Source: Beroe ovata (lineage: Eukaryota > Ctenophora > Nuda > Beroida > Beroidae). Taken from it: a stretch of 63,976 nt of DNA. Under the pieces are notes generated by a model. It had not been told where the DNA came from. It did no database searches and saw nothing but the letters and a program-made list of their open reading frames with translations. The first letter of the stretch is position 1, and each line of letters starts with the position of its first letter. The position numbers and the translations under genes were made by a program. This document shows positions 14,106 through 24,551 of the stretch, piece by piece. Location of the stretch: positions 64,306-128,281 of the forward strand of contig CAMPET010000061.1 of the NCBI GenBank assembly GCA_946803715.1, given 5' to 3'.

Positions 14106-14870
14106 AATCATTTGACTTTTGGTCAATAACATCAGATCGTGGTAATTTATCTGCGGAGGAATAGTGAATTTTGGGAGCTGTTATATAAAAGCATTTTCAC
14201 GGGATCTAAAGAATTTGAAACCTTGAATACCATCTTACCACTAAATGGCAGTAAACACACACAGCCTTTTCCCTCCGGCAAATGACTGCCCGGTACTTGT
14301 ACTTATCGTTGTTTGATTGTATCCATGCCGACACTTCTGCCCGATTTGGAACCACCTGATTGTTTACCGGTGCTCGGATCCGGGGCTGATAACTTGCTGT
14401 GCCACTGACAGGGTTGTATACGATCTATGGGAGAGATTTAACTGTAGCTACGTGGTGAGGGTTGATTCACGTATCCGGTGTTCACTTCTTGAAAATCAAT
14501 ATTTCATTTGTATACAGGTATTATCATACAAACCTGCCTGTGTGGTTTTCGGTTCATATGTTAGCCAAGAACCTGTCGGTATCAGAGATTCCTCCACAAG
14601 CTAGTCATGAGAAAGTGAGTCAAAAACTATAATATATTAGTTTTCTGCAATAATTGCATCTCATTTGACAGTTGAATAAAATATCGTCCCTTCATTTGGG
14701 CAGAATATGAGAAACAGTTGGATACTCAAAACTACTCTTATAGATAGCAGAGACATATATTAAAAGTGTTCAATAGGTATAGTAGTAAACATCGAAATGT
14801 AGTAAACATCGAATTTTTTGTCAATATTCACTATTCACTATATTTCCAATGTTCAAACAATTTTAAAGTT
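14106..14870. other. Intergenic stretch without recognised feature
   Basis: Unique-looking AT-rich DNA between the start of the zinc-finger/DEK-like gene and the 3' end of DNAJC17. Open frames here are short and unsupported. Confidence 0.5.
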
Positions 14871-16168
14871 TCATCCATTATCATCTTCTGCTTCAATCTG
14901 ATCTATAAGTCGTTTCCTTTCTTCAGCTTGCCTAAGCCTGGAGAAGAATTTTCGTCTAAAAATAAGCAAAAGGTGAATCAAAATGGAATCAAAATGGAAG
15001 GTGAGACAAATGCACATTTTTTCAAAGCATGTAGACTCTCTAACCTCATCATAGTGAGTGATTCATAATCTCTGTCCACCAGAGAAGGATCTGTTCCATG
15101 TGCAGGAAGGAGGTGGGGTGCAGTAGGGAAAGTATGTGATGGGAAAGAATTGAATGTGGAATCGCTAGTTTGTTGAACCTTTTTTGCATTTTGAGGATCA
15201 GAGCTATCAGAATCATAGAGTATTCTAAATGATAAAGGGCATGTCTCATCACCCTTTTCTCTTTGCATGCAAATTTTAGCTGCTGCAATCGATTCAAATA
15301 CTGCAAGTGCAGAACCCTTCCTTTTAGGGTTTACTATAACATCACTCACAGGACCATATCTCTGTAAGATCTTTAGCAAATTATCTTTAGAATGATCGAC
15401 TGCACATACAGAGTCTGAATTTTTCTTACACTTCCATTTGATCTTCACAGTTGCTTGGTCAGCAGCAGTAAAGTCCGATTTTTCCTGCAACTCATCTCTC
15501 AGCTTCTCTTCTTCTCTCAAGAGAATACTATCACCTGAAAAAGAAACCCAAGTAAAGCATGTATCATCATATAAATTATAAGCCCAAGTTAAAATTCATT
15601 AACAGTCTCTATACTCAATACTCATTGAATTTTGATCAAAGACCTTCTGCCTGTAGTTTTTTGATCATATCCTGCAGTTTCTGTTCAGCATTTTTGACTA
15701 TTGTACTGCCATTACCAGATCTTTCCTTATCTTCTAAACTCTCCTTGAGTTTTCTTCTCTTATAATCAAGCTGCTGGGTCCTCAATCTATCAAAGAAGAC
15801 AATGTAGTTATCTTCCTGATAAGGGAAGTTTTTGATGGAATCTAAAAGATACCCATTTACAATGAATCATTCATGTATTATATGTCATTCTTTGTAGCCA
15901 AAAAGATCAAAACTGACCTAGCAGCTTCCCTAGCTTTGAGAACAATGTCATAATTTTTCCTTGATGAGTCATCACTTAACAGTTCCAATATTTGAGTCAA
16001 CTTGAGGAACTTTTTATGAGCAGCAGGGTCTGGATTCTTATCTGGATGTAGCTTTAGAGCCTGTTTTCTGTAACTTCTATTTATCTCTTTAGCAGTTGCA
16101 TCATGTTGAACACCAAGAATGTCATATAAGTTATCTTTGTTGATGTCAATAAGATCATGCTGTCCCAT
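14871..16168 (-). CDS. DNAJC17: DnaJ homolog subfamily C member 17
   Basis: Four exons on the minus strand: 16168-15918, 15786-15644, 15534-15045 and 14937-14871, total 951 bp (316 aa; the human protein is 304 aa by memory). The N-terminal J domain carries LYDILGVQHDATAKEINRSY and the HPD catalytic tripeptide (LHPDKNPD). A charged coiled coil follows, then an RRM after the linker VKIKWKCKKN, with LLKILQRYGPVSDVIVNPKR, and the family signature DRDYESLTMMR near the C-terminus. DNAJC17 is a nuclear J-protein linked to the spliceosome, where the J domain stimulates Hsp70 and the RRM contacts RNA or partners. Complete, with no broken features. Confidence 0.93.
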
Positions 16169-16630
16169 TTTAACCTTGTTTGCTAAAGCTTATCTAAATT
16201 TTAGTCTATTGAGGTATATATGCTAACTACAAATATAACAAGAATATGGGATATCAATTTTCTAATTCAGTTTCTTATCCGGTTTCTAATTCATACTTCA
16301 TGAAAAGATATATTTCAGAAAAGAAATATTCTTTTGAGACATCAATCTCCAAAACTTTTCTCAAACTCAGTACTTGAACATAAACAACATCACTTTAGGT
16401 AAATATTGTGGTGAGAGCAAGATCTAAATAAATACCTCCAAGAAGAGTGCTTCAGATTGCTTCATGGCACAGCTGTGCAAACATTCAAGTCGATGTGCCA
16501 CTATGATATACAAATTTGAGCCATGATATATTGATTCAGGGATGGATGCAAGAGAGGGAAGAGTCTTAACTGTGAATCATCCACAGTTACCCTACATGTT
16601 TGAGACCCTCCCTTTTCATCTCTGATTTGA
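16169..16630. other. Upstream region of DNAJC17, no other feature seen
   Basis: AT-rich sequence that should contain the DNAJC17 promoter. No canonical TATA box or repeat stood out. Confidence 0.4.
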
Positions 16631-16638
16631 ATCATAGC

Positions 16639-17321
16639 CAGAGGCGTGCCGTGGGGGTGTTGGGGTGGCCATGTACACCCCACTGTTGGCAAAGAAAAAG
16701 AGAAAATTTTTGGTTAAGGAAAATAATTTTGATATGTTCATTGCCAATAACGCGACGCGACGCTGCTCATCGGGGCGCCTACTGTATTTTAATTGCGCTG
16801 GGGTGTACAATACATCCCAGATCGATATGAGTCATATTATGCATACATGTCATTTCATCATTTCGTTTCGTTGATTTGGCCCGAATTCTTGTTGATGGTC
16901 GATTATAAACTCTGTGCTAAGGTTGATATTGAGTTTAGGAGTGTTGATTTTGAGGCAATTTCTTCACTTTTGCATGTGCTATTTAAACTTAGTGCAGGAT
17001 ACGACTCACTCACCCCCATCTTCACTTGCCCTCGTCTAATGACTTATCTAATAAGTAACCATAAAATATTCCATCAGTAGACAGTTATAGTAGGAGATTA
17101 GGAGACTGAAAATGCTCATCTCTGCCCTCTGGAGTGCTTTCTTTTTGTAGCAAAATCGATGATTTCTGTGTGTTCAGGCATTCCCTGGCTTGGACTTTCC
17201 AAAATCTTCGCCTGCGGCGCTAAGCCTCTGGCAGTTGGGGGGCCTGCCCCCCAAACCCCCGGAGTCACTCGATTACCGTACACCCCAATTTCCTAAATTA
17301 CAAACCCACCGCATGCCTCTG
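16639..17321. mobile_element. Non-autonomous hAT element, 683 bp, with 8-bp target-site duplication
   Basis: Ends CAGAGGCGTGC and GCATGCCTCTG form short imperfect terminal inverted repeats. The flanks carry an exact 8-bp duplication ATCATAGC (16631-16638 and 17322-17329), the hallmark of hAT transposition. No transposase frame is present inside, so it would need a helper. Its right half (from 16976) is repeated in reverse at 18698-19043 as part of the large palindrome. Confidence 0.85.
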
Positions 17322-17662
17322 ATCATAGCATCAGCAGGTGGGGAGGGGATGGAATATGGATGGGTAATTCATTTATTTAGTAACTAGATACGAAGGTTAA
17401 TCTAGAATATGGAATTTCATGTTAAACTGCCCATAAATATTTTCAGTGTAGTGCAATCGCTTGCCAAATGCTGATAATAATAATATTATTCTGGCACATA
17501 TATTTATGTTACTTATGTTACAAATATATTTCTTTCAAATTTCTGCCATCGAATTTGGACTCATTTTATTACATCATATTCATAATTCACTGTTATTAGT
17601 GGTATTTAATTTGCATTGAAGGGTATTTTCCTTCACTCAGTGAGCGCATTTTGCAAATAAAG

Positions 17663-17730
17663 TCTTTTCGATCGATGATAAATTCTGCCAGGAATTTCGT
17701 TTTGCGCGCGCGGCGCAAAATTTGTATCAT
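17663..17730 (+). repeat. Repeat R3 copy (gttttgcgcgcgcggcgcaa core)
   Basis: Contains cgatcgatgataaattctgc followed by the GC-rich core. Related copies are at 19608-19670 (reverse), 56308-56371 and 56908-56975; the mirror copy is at 18289-18356. Confidence 0.75.
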
Positions 17731-17742
17731 CAGCTTGCTTAT

Positions 17743-17845
17743 TTTTTGTAGGATTTTGCAGGATTTTACCCTACCGTCGGTGCGCGCGATTTTCAATCCG
17801 CCCCTTGCCAGGGATAAAATCCCGCCAGCAAGGGTAGGGTGAAAT
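17743..17845. repeat. Repeat R2: foldback element with TTGTAGGATTTTACCCTA termini
   Basis: Starts ttgtaggatttt and closes with tagggtgaaatcctacaa, so the ends are inverted repeats with one mismatch. A second R2 copy (17963-18056) straddles the palindrome axis and the mirror of this one is at 18174-18276. A related, longer one is at 56238-56475. Confidence 0.75.
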
Positions 17846-17850
17846 CCTAC

Positions 17851-17950
17851 AAATGTTCCCGCGCTGCGTGACCCAAATACTCCGCGCGCGCTGCGCGTCT
17901 CCGACTTTTCAGTTCACTGAGTAGAACAGGGGCGCGCAACGTGTGCACAC
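17851..17950 (+). repeat. Repeat R1 copy (reference unit)
   Basis: Starts gttcccgcgctgcgtgaccc and ends gcgcgcaacgtgtgcacac, with an internal ctgagtagaacagggg. Mirror copy at 18069-18168. No tRNA-type A or B box was recognised, so a SINE origin is not supported. Confidence 0.8.
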
Positions 17951-19044
17951 CTACAAACAATGTAGGATTTTACCCTACCATCGCGTCGGTGCGCGTGATT
18001 TTCAATCCGCGGATTGAAAATCACGCGCACCGACGCGATGGTAGGGTAAAATCCTACATTGTTTGTAGGTGTGCACACGTTGCGCGCCCCTGTTCTACTC
18101 AGTGAACTGAAAAGTCGGAGACGCGCAGCGCGCGCGGAGTATTTGGGTCACGCAGCGCGGGAACATTTGTAGGATTTCACCCTACCCTTGCTGGCGGGAT
18201 TTTATCCCTGGCAAGGGGCGGATTGAAAATCGCGCGCACCGACGGTAGGGTAAAATCCTGCAAAATCCTACAAAAAATAAGCAAGCTGATGATACAAATT
18301 TTGCGCCGCGCGCGCAAAACGAAATTCCTGGCAGAATTTATCATCGATCGAAAAGACTTTATTTGCAAAATGCGCTCACTGAGTGAAGGAAAATACCCTT
18401 CAATGCAAATTAAATACCACTAATAACAGTGAATTATGAATATGATGTAATAAAATGAGTCCAAATTCGATGGCAGAAATTTGAAAGAAATATATTTGTA
18501 ACATAAGTAACATAAATATATGTGCCAGAATAATATTATTATTATCAGCATTTGGCAAGCGATTGCACTACACTGAAAATATTTATGGGCAGTTTAACAT
18601 GAAATTCCATATTCTAGATTAACCTTCGTATCTAGTTACTAAATAAATGAATTACCCATCCATATTCCATCCCCTCCCCACCTGCTGATGCTATGATCAG
18701 AGGCATGCGGTGGGTTTGTAATTTAGGAAATTGGGGTGTACGGTAATCGAGTGACTCCGGGGGTTTGGGGGGCAGGCCCCCCAACTGCCAGAGGCTTAGC
18801 GCCGCAGGCGAAGATTTTGGAAAGTCCAAGCCAGGGAATGCCTGAACACACAGAAATCATCGATTTTGCTACAAAAAGAAAGCACTCCAGAGGGCAGAGA
18901 TGAGCATTTTCAGTCTCCTAATCTCCTACTATAACTGTCTACTGATGGAATATTTTATGGTTACTTATTAGATAAGTCATTAGACGAGGGCAAGTGAAGA
19001 TGGGGGTGAGTGAGTCGTATCCTGCACTAAGTTTAAATAGCACN

Positions 19045-20136
19045 TAATTCAAAGCCCGGCTTCATTGCCAAAATATTACATGTTATTCTGTCAAGTTTGG
19101 TGCAGTGCAAGTGGTGGCGCGCATGCGCGCTCTCAATTGAACTGACAATTATAATTACTTGTACGTAGGGCGCGATGTTCAGCCCCGTGTACGTGGCTCG
19201 CACAGATGAATGCACAGGTTTCGTAGGGTAGCATCGCCAAACAACGCCCGATAAATAGAGTCATGATTAACAGATGAACAGCCGCGCCGTTAGAACAACT
19301 ACGCGCGCGGCGCGATCGCGATGCACTACGCGATTGCAAGACTTAAGCAATCATGACTGATTAAGTTATTTGTGAATAGCGAAATTATTTGTGAAACGAT
19401 CATTTGTGGACATGGACCGTCAACATGGATGGCACAATTGTGTACAATTTTCAAAATTATGCATAATGTTGCTAAGTCGACTGAGTTTATTATCAAATAA
19501 AAATGGTTAGATCTTTTTTTACCATAAAGCATTGAATAAGAATTGGAGTACAATTCTGTGGATCTGTGTATAGATGAACTTTGTCTGGCGATGCTAGACC
19601 GCTGATGAGAATAAGTTTGCGCCGCGCGCGCAAAACGAAATTCTCGACAGGGTCTATCATCGATCGACAAAGATGAACTGATCAATGAAATCTAAACCTT
19701 CTAAAACAAAGAAACAGTGAATGGCAAGAATAGAGACATGCACATTATCTATTCGAGTTGCACTTGCAACTCCTATGTTGTGTAGCATCGGTGTACTTGT
19801 GCAGTCAACGTGGAACTCAGTACTGTTTTTGAGGTCAATTTTTCCAACTTCAGACGCTGATTACAAAAAATCTAAGGCCTAATTCAAAAATCTGAGATAA
19901 TGTTCGACAGCAGAATTGGTTTTTATCCACCTTGCAAAAATCCCAGTGTTTCAACTCCCCTTGGTTGAGATAAACAAAGACAGGCTTGAACTGCTTTCTT
20001 CCTTTATATTATAGATTTATCTTACTCTGCATGGCATGAGATAAGAATTTGGTGAAAGTCAGAGTTTGATAAGACATTCTAGTTACCAAACGATTTACCA
20101 GTTGCATTATCATCTAAAGCAGTCCTTGATGATAAT
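19045..20136. repeat. Intergenic repeats R3 (reverse, 19608-19670) and R4 (19875-19990)
   Basis: 19608-19670 is a reverse copy of R3. 19875-19990, ending in ccccttggttgagataaaca, matches the reverse complement of 56115-56235 and defines repeat R4. The rest of the stretch has no gene that I recognise. Confidence 0.7.
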
Positions 20137-22060
20137 ATGTCAAATGGAGTGTGCATATTTGGAGATTGTGACTACAACTGGGATCTTGCTTCAGTCATAC
20201 AGGTTTATATCCTGGGATTGATTTTCTTTTTTGAGACTTCAGTTGCCATACACAAAGAGTGTTCTGTATGTTCTGATTCAGGAAACAGTTCTCCCTCACC
20301 TTCTGTCAGAGCACAAGTTGGTCATAGCCAATATTCATACTGTGTATGATGTAAACCAGTACTGCAAATATTGGCGCCACAAAATCAATCAACGTAAGAA
20401 AAGGTTTCTTTGAGTATTTGTTCTGATGGCACAGTTTTGCATTCATATGTGTTGATGTGCCACTAAAATTTTAAGTTTAAATTGTTGTTATCATAAAGGC
20501 TGGATGGGATATTGACTTTCCTTTCCATATTCAGGGACCATTCGTGATTTTGTTCATGGGATTAATGTTCACAAGAAAGGTGAAGAGGGTTCTGAAAGCA
20601 AATCACCCGAGCTTTATTTTTTATTGAATGATACATCTCCAGAAGACAATGCTATCAGATATAAAATCTATTCAGACAAACTGGAATGTGTCCTAAAGCA
20701 GCAACAGGTTGATGTAATATCAGTGTTTCTCTTGCTCCTTTTTTCATGCTTGCATGTCAAATACTTTCATACCAAAAATCAATACCACTCCATTCATAAG
20801 ATAGAGAGAATCCAAACTGATCTCAAAGTGCAGTGTTTGTTCTGCCCTGAAACACTTGTTGGCACTAGGTTTGTCATATCTGAACACCTATACAAGGAAC
20901 ACAGCTTTTCCATTGGACATCCTGACAATGTGGTAAGCTCATTACGTTCAGCACCAGATGATTCCTGTTCATACTTCCATACAATGTTGATTTCTTCAAA
21001 GTCTGACCACAAAAACAAGAAGAAAAAACTTAGATTTCTCTATCAGGTGAACACTGTAGATTTTATTGAGCATTTGAGGAGAAAAATGACAAATTCAGAG
21101 TGTTTATATTGTGACAAAACATTCCGAGATTATAAGACTCTACGAGAGCACATGAGAAAGAAGTTGCATAAAAAGTTGAATCCATCTAACACAGGTAATA
21201 ATTGCATTGCTAACTTTCAAATCAGATCCTTCTGTAATTTCCTATGTGGGCCTATGTGATGCATGTTTGTTTTTTAAATCTTACAATGAGTAAGTCAATA
21301 CTTCTAAACAGAATTCGACAAGTACTACATTATCAACTACCGTGAATTCGGTAAAACTTGGAAGCATTTAAATGAGGACACAGAGGATACAGACATCAAG
21401 GCAACCAATAAGAATGGTAATTGACAATTTTGTTTATTCAATGATAACAAATTTACCCCCCCTCTTACAGCATCGATCTGATGGTAAATTAACTGAAATG
21501 AGTCATCAAGGAATTTTGCAGGATCTCAAGTTGAAGAAAGTTGGGACGACTGGCAGTCTCCACCTCCAGAGATGAAATGCTTGGTATGTGATTGTGTGTA
21601 CACTAAATTTGGGGATGTAAAGCAACACATGGTCTCTCTGCACAACATTGACCTTGACTCCTTGACAAGCGATCTGTCTTATTACAAACAAGTAAGCCTC
21701 AGCGATCAACGAGTAACTGAGAGTGACTTGATAATTCATTATTCCTCAGATGAACGGTCTACTGTTTCCATCACTATCTCTCGATCCCAGGTTCGGCTGA
21801 TCAACTATTTCCGGTACCTCCTCTCGGATTCCCTCTGTCCATATTGCGATGAGCCCACTCAACCCCACACCGACATCACCGCCCACCTCATTTCCCACGG
21901 TCACGTGCCTAAATTGTCGCATGACCGTTGCCAAGACGACAGATTCCTGTTCCCTGCGTTGGACAACGACTACATGTTGTGCTGTCTCAAGGAAAGTACC
22001 CAGGAGGACGAGACAAGAGGGGATGAGGAAGTGACTGTCATACCTGAAGATGACGTGTGA
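20137..22060 (+). CDS. ZNF277: Zinc finger protein 277
   Basis: Eight exons: 20137-20202, 20282-20393, 20535-20707, 20801-20932, 21047-21194, 21312-21416, 21522-21691 and 21791-22060. Together they are 1176 bp with consistent phases (391 aa; the human protein is about 450 aa, so some 5' sequence may be missing). Diagnostic blocks are ETVLPHLLSEHKLVIANI, CLFCPETLVGTRFVISEHLY, CLYCDKTFRDYKTLREHMRK, the EFDKYYIINYREFGKTW segment and an acidic WDDWQSPPPE before the next zinc site CLVCDCVYTKFGDVKQHM. ZNF277 proteins are atypical C2H2 factors; in human cells ZNF277 binds ribosomal protein uS5. The initiator ATG at 20137 is the first in frame near CIFGDC and is provisional. Confidence 0.9.
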
Positions 22061-22459
22061 TGACGTCATAATAACAAGGTCAATGATGACATGATTATGA
22101 CGAGATTTATATCAACGCACCTGAGAACTTTTAGTGGAAAGTAGTGTGGATAGATTGATATGATGTTCATAACATTTCCTTTTCCACAACGATATTATAA
22201 GTTGCATAATTGTCACGAAAACCAAGCCCTGATAATCGAGATTACGAACTCCTGCGGATGTCAGTATGAAATTTGATGAGGGCAGTAATACGAGACAGTA
22301 GTGTGTGGCTTCCATCCACTTCCACCTACTCCGTTCCACTTTTGTCCGATTTTCTGTTCAAATTCCGTGATTACAATCGAATCTATCTAACTCCGTGTGT
22401 TTACCAATGAACTACGTTGAGCATCTACTCTTGTTGTTATCTCGTATTATCATAGTATA
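22061..22459. other. Intergenic region between ZNF277 and the ABC ATPase gene
   Basis: About 400 bp with no repeat or coding feature. It must contain the 3' end of ZNF277 and the promoter of the downstream intronless gene. Confidence 0.4.
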
Positions 22460-24307
22460 ATGGGCCGTGGCGAGTATTTCAAGAACAAATACGGTGGAGG
22501 AAGGGGAAGAGGGGGTCGTGGAAGAGGCTCACACAACCAGGCGGAGGAATCGAGGAAACCAGATCGACCACCGCGCTCTTGTAGCAGTGTAGATCTTGCT
22601 GATATGCTAGTGAACATGGACAACAAGCCATACAATTTCTATAAAGATCTCTACGGATACTCTTTCCAGTTTAACAACGTGTTCGAGATGAAGTTTGATC
22701 ACATACAGGGAGATCCGTACGCCTCTCCTTCCCGTATATGTGTTACTCTGCCCATCAGTCAGAGCAGATATCCAACATGGGCTCACTCCAGCTCTAGTCG
22801 ATGTATCGCCCTGGCAGACTACATTTGTCGGGGTGCAGCCAGGGCTATCACTGAGCTGAAAGCTGATGAGAGAGCTAGAGGGAGCTGGCATGATGGTAAG
22901 GGGGGAGAACTGAGAATAGAGCCGCCATCTCAGAACATCCTGATGAGAACATCGTGTGAAGTAAGGTCGGGTGACAAAATCACATTGAGGTTTTGCATCG
23001 GTTTACCTGCTCGAGGCAGGTCCATTTGTGGAAGATGGGCCGAGGATATTTGCACACGAACTGTCCCAGAGATAGTCCACCGCGCATGCTGTGGAGAAAG
23101 TGGTGATGTGGAAAGGGTCAGACAGTGGGTCAATGGGTATGAGGATCAGGAGTGGCTGAGAGGGCAGCTGGAGGGTGCAGGATTGATCGCATTTGTACCA
23201 GATGGATCGGTGTTACCACGGGCTGCAGGCAATCTCGATACCCCTCTAATAGGGAACGGTGTTGTGAAGTTCCTAAGTCCTGACTCACTCCGAGTTACAT
23301 TCCAGTGTCCAAATAAGGGTGACATCAGTGGAATGGGGCTGAAGAAAGGAGTAACTCTCATTGCAGGAGGGGGTTTCCACGGGAAAACCACTCTTCTTTC
23401 CGCCCTCAAACTCGGAGTCTACTCCAAAATTCCCGGAGATGGTCGAGAATACCTCGTAACAACTCCATCCGCCACGAAAATTCGAGCTGAAGATGGTAGG
23501 AGTATTGTGGGTGTGAACATCTCCAATTTCATCCATAATCTCCCTCAGGACAAGGACACTACAAATTTTCACAGCAGTGACGCATCTGGGAGTACTTCTC
23601 AGGCTGCCGCTATCATGGAATATTTGGAGATAGGAGGTTCTTGTCTCATGATAGATGAAGACACTGCTGCAACTAACTTCATGATTCGGGACAACAAGAT
23701 TCAGCTACTGCTTCCTGCAGACAAAGAACCAATCAAACCCTTCCTCTACAGAGCAAGGGAGTTATACGAACTATTTGGAGTGAGCAGTGTGGTTATTGTA
23801 GGAGGGGCAGGAGACTATTTCGATATTGCTGACTGTGTGCTTCTCCTTGATAACTTTATCGTTACCGATGTCACTGATCGAGCTAAGCAGATTGCAGCCC
23901 AGTGTCCTGCCGTAATCCCTAGTCTAGCCAATATGACCCGACCGAGACCTCGCTCTTTGGAGCCAAGTTGTCTGACACCCTTTGTCGGAAAATGTAAGGT
24001 ACTGAGTCGGAGTACTGTATCGTACATGTTACGAAATGAGGAAAATCCTTTAAACTTGGATTTATCGGCCTTGGAGCAATTGGTGGAGATGGGACAGACA
24101 CGATTCATTGTGGAACTTCTGGCAAAAATTTCCTCTGAGAAGAATGTGAATTATCTGAAAGATCTTTTGGTTTCAGTAGATAGCAGCATTGAGAAAGGCG
24201 GTTTGGGTAGTGTGAAGGATGCATCCAACTGGTTGTGTCGACCAAGGATTTTCGAGATCGCCGGCGCTATCAATAGATATAGAGAACTTGTTTTAGTTAA
24301 ACAGTAG
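22460..24307 (+). CDS. ABC-class predicted ATPase with RG-rich N-terminus (615 aa, intronless)
   Basis: A single uninterrupted frame. Residues 1-40 are rich in RG and RGG (GGGRGRGGRGRGS), typical of RNA-binding tails. The body matches the predicted ABC-class ATPase family (Pfam ABC_ATPase) known from bacteria, plants and protists, including the kinetoplastid RNA-editing factor MRB1590. Visible motifs are the P-loop GGGFHGKTT near residue 306, the signature-like SSDASGSTSQAA near 376, the Walker B-type SCLMIDEDTAATNFM near 394 and a following SSVVIVGGAGDYFD. There are no membrane segments, so it is not a transporter. Being intronless among multi-exon neighbours, it may be a retrocopy, a single-exon ancestral gene or a transferred gene. 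The molecular role is unknown; RNA-linked ATPase is inference. Confidence 0.85.
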   Translation: MGRGEYFKNKYGGGRGRGGRGRGSHNQAEESRKPDRPPRSCSSVDLADMLVNMDNKPYNFYKDLYGYSFQFNNVFEMKFDHIQGDPYASPSRICVTLPISQSRYPTWAHSSSSRCIALADYICRGAARAITELKADERARGSWHDGKGGELRIEPPSQNILMRTSCEVRSGDKITLRFCIGLPARGRSICGRWAEDICTRTVPEIVHRACCGESGDVERVRQWVNGYEDQEWLRGQLEGAGLIAFVPDGSVLPRAAGNLDTPLIGNGVVKFLSPDSLRVTFQCPNKGDISGMGLKKGVTLIAGGGFHGKTTLLSALKLGVYSKIPGDGREYLVTTPSATKIRAEDGRSIVGVNISNFIHNLPQDKDTTNFHSSDASGSTSQAAAIMEYLEIGGSCLMIDEDTAATNFMIRDNKIQLLLPADKEPIKPFLYRARELYELFGVSSVVIVGGAGDYFDIADCVLLLDNFIVTDVTDRAKQIAAQCPAVIPSLANMTRPRPRSLEPSCLTPFVGKCKVLSRSTVSYMLRNEENPLNLDLSALEQLVEMGQTRFIVELLAKISSEKNVNYLKDLLVSVDSSIEKGGLGSVKDASNWLCRPRIFEIAGAINRYRELVLVKQ

Positions 24308-24551
24308 TTTGGCTCAAACTTTTTTCAGTTTCATATACCTATTTCAATTCATTTTATCGAAATTTCATTTCAGATCTTAAGTATATTTCACATTATTCGG
24401 CCTGATCGTTCCGATTGGATTCAGAACGATATGTGATATATTTGCTCCTTCATAAAGCTCACCAATTCACTCAGTAGTAGGATGAGTCAAGGCTGAAGTG
24501 ACCTCTCTCTCTTATCACTCTTTGTACTCATCGTAACAGAGAGTTCCCAGA

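Larger units (their letters stand above)
16976..19043. repeat. 2.07-kb near-perfect palindrome (arms 16976-18009 and 18010-19043)
   Basis: Every stretch I compared in the right arm is the exact reverse complement of the left arm. The symmetry axis lies between 18009 and 18010 inside the ccgcgg of ttcaatccgcggattgaa. There is no spacer. The left arm begins in the middle of the hAT element and the right arm ends exactly at the single N at 19044. Each arm holds copies of repeats R1, R2 and R3. No gene is present. Either a real recent inverted duplication or a foldback assembly artefact. Confidence 0.9.

Noticed and set aside
16616-16874. Short frames in and near the hAT element as transposase remnants
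   Set aside because: No transposase or zinc-BED motifs; the frames are short and repeat-derived.
17651-18423. Pairs of identical 60-66 aa frames on both strands
   Set aside because: They arise from the palindrome arms and GC-rich repeats; no protein features.
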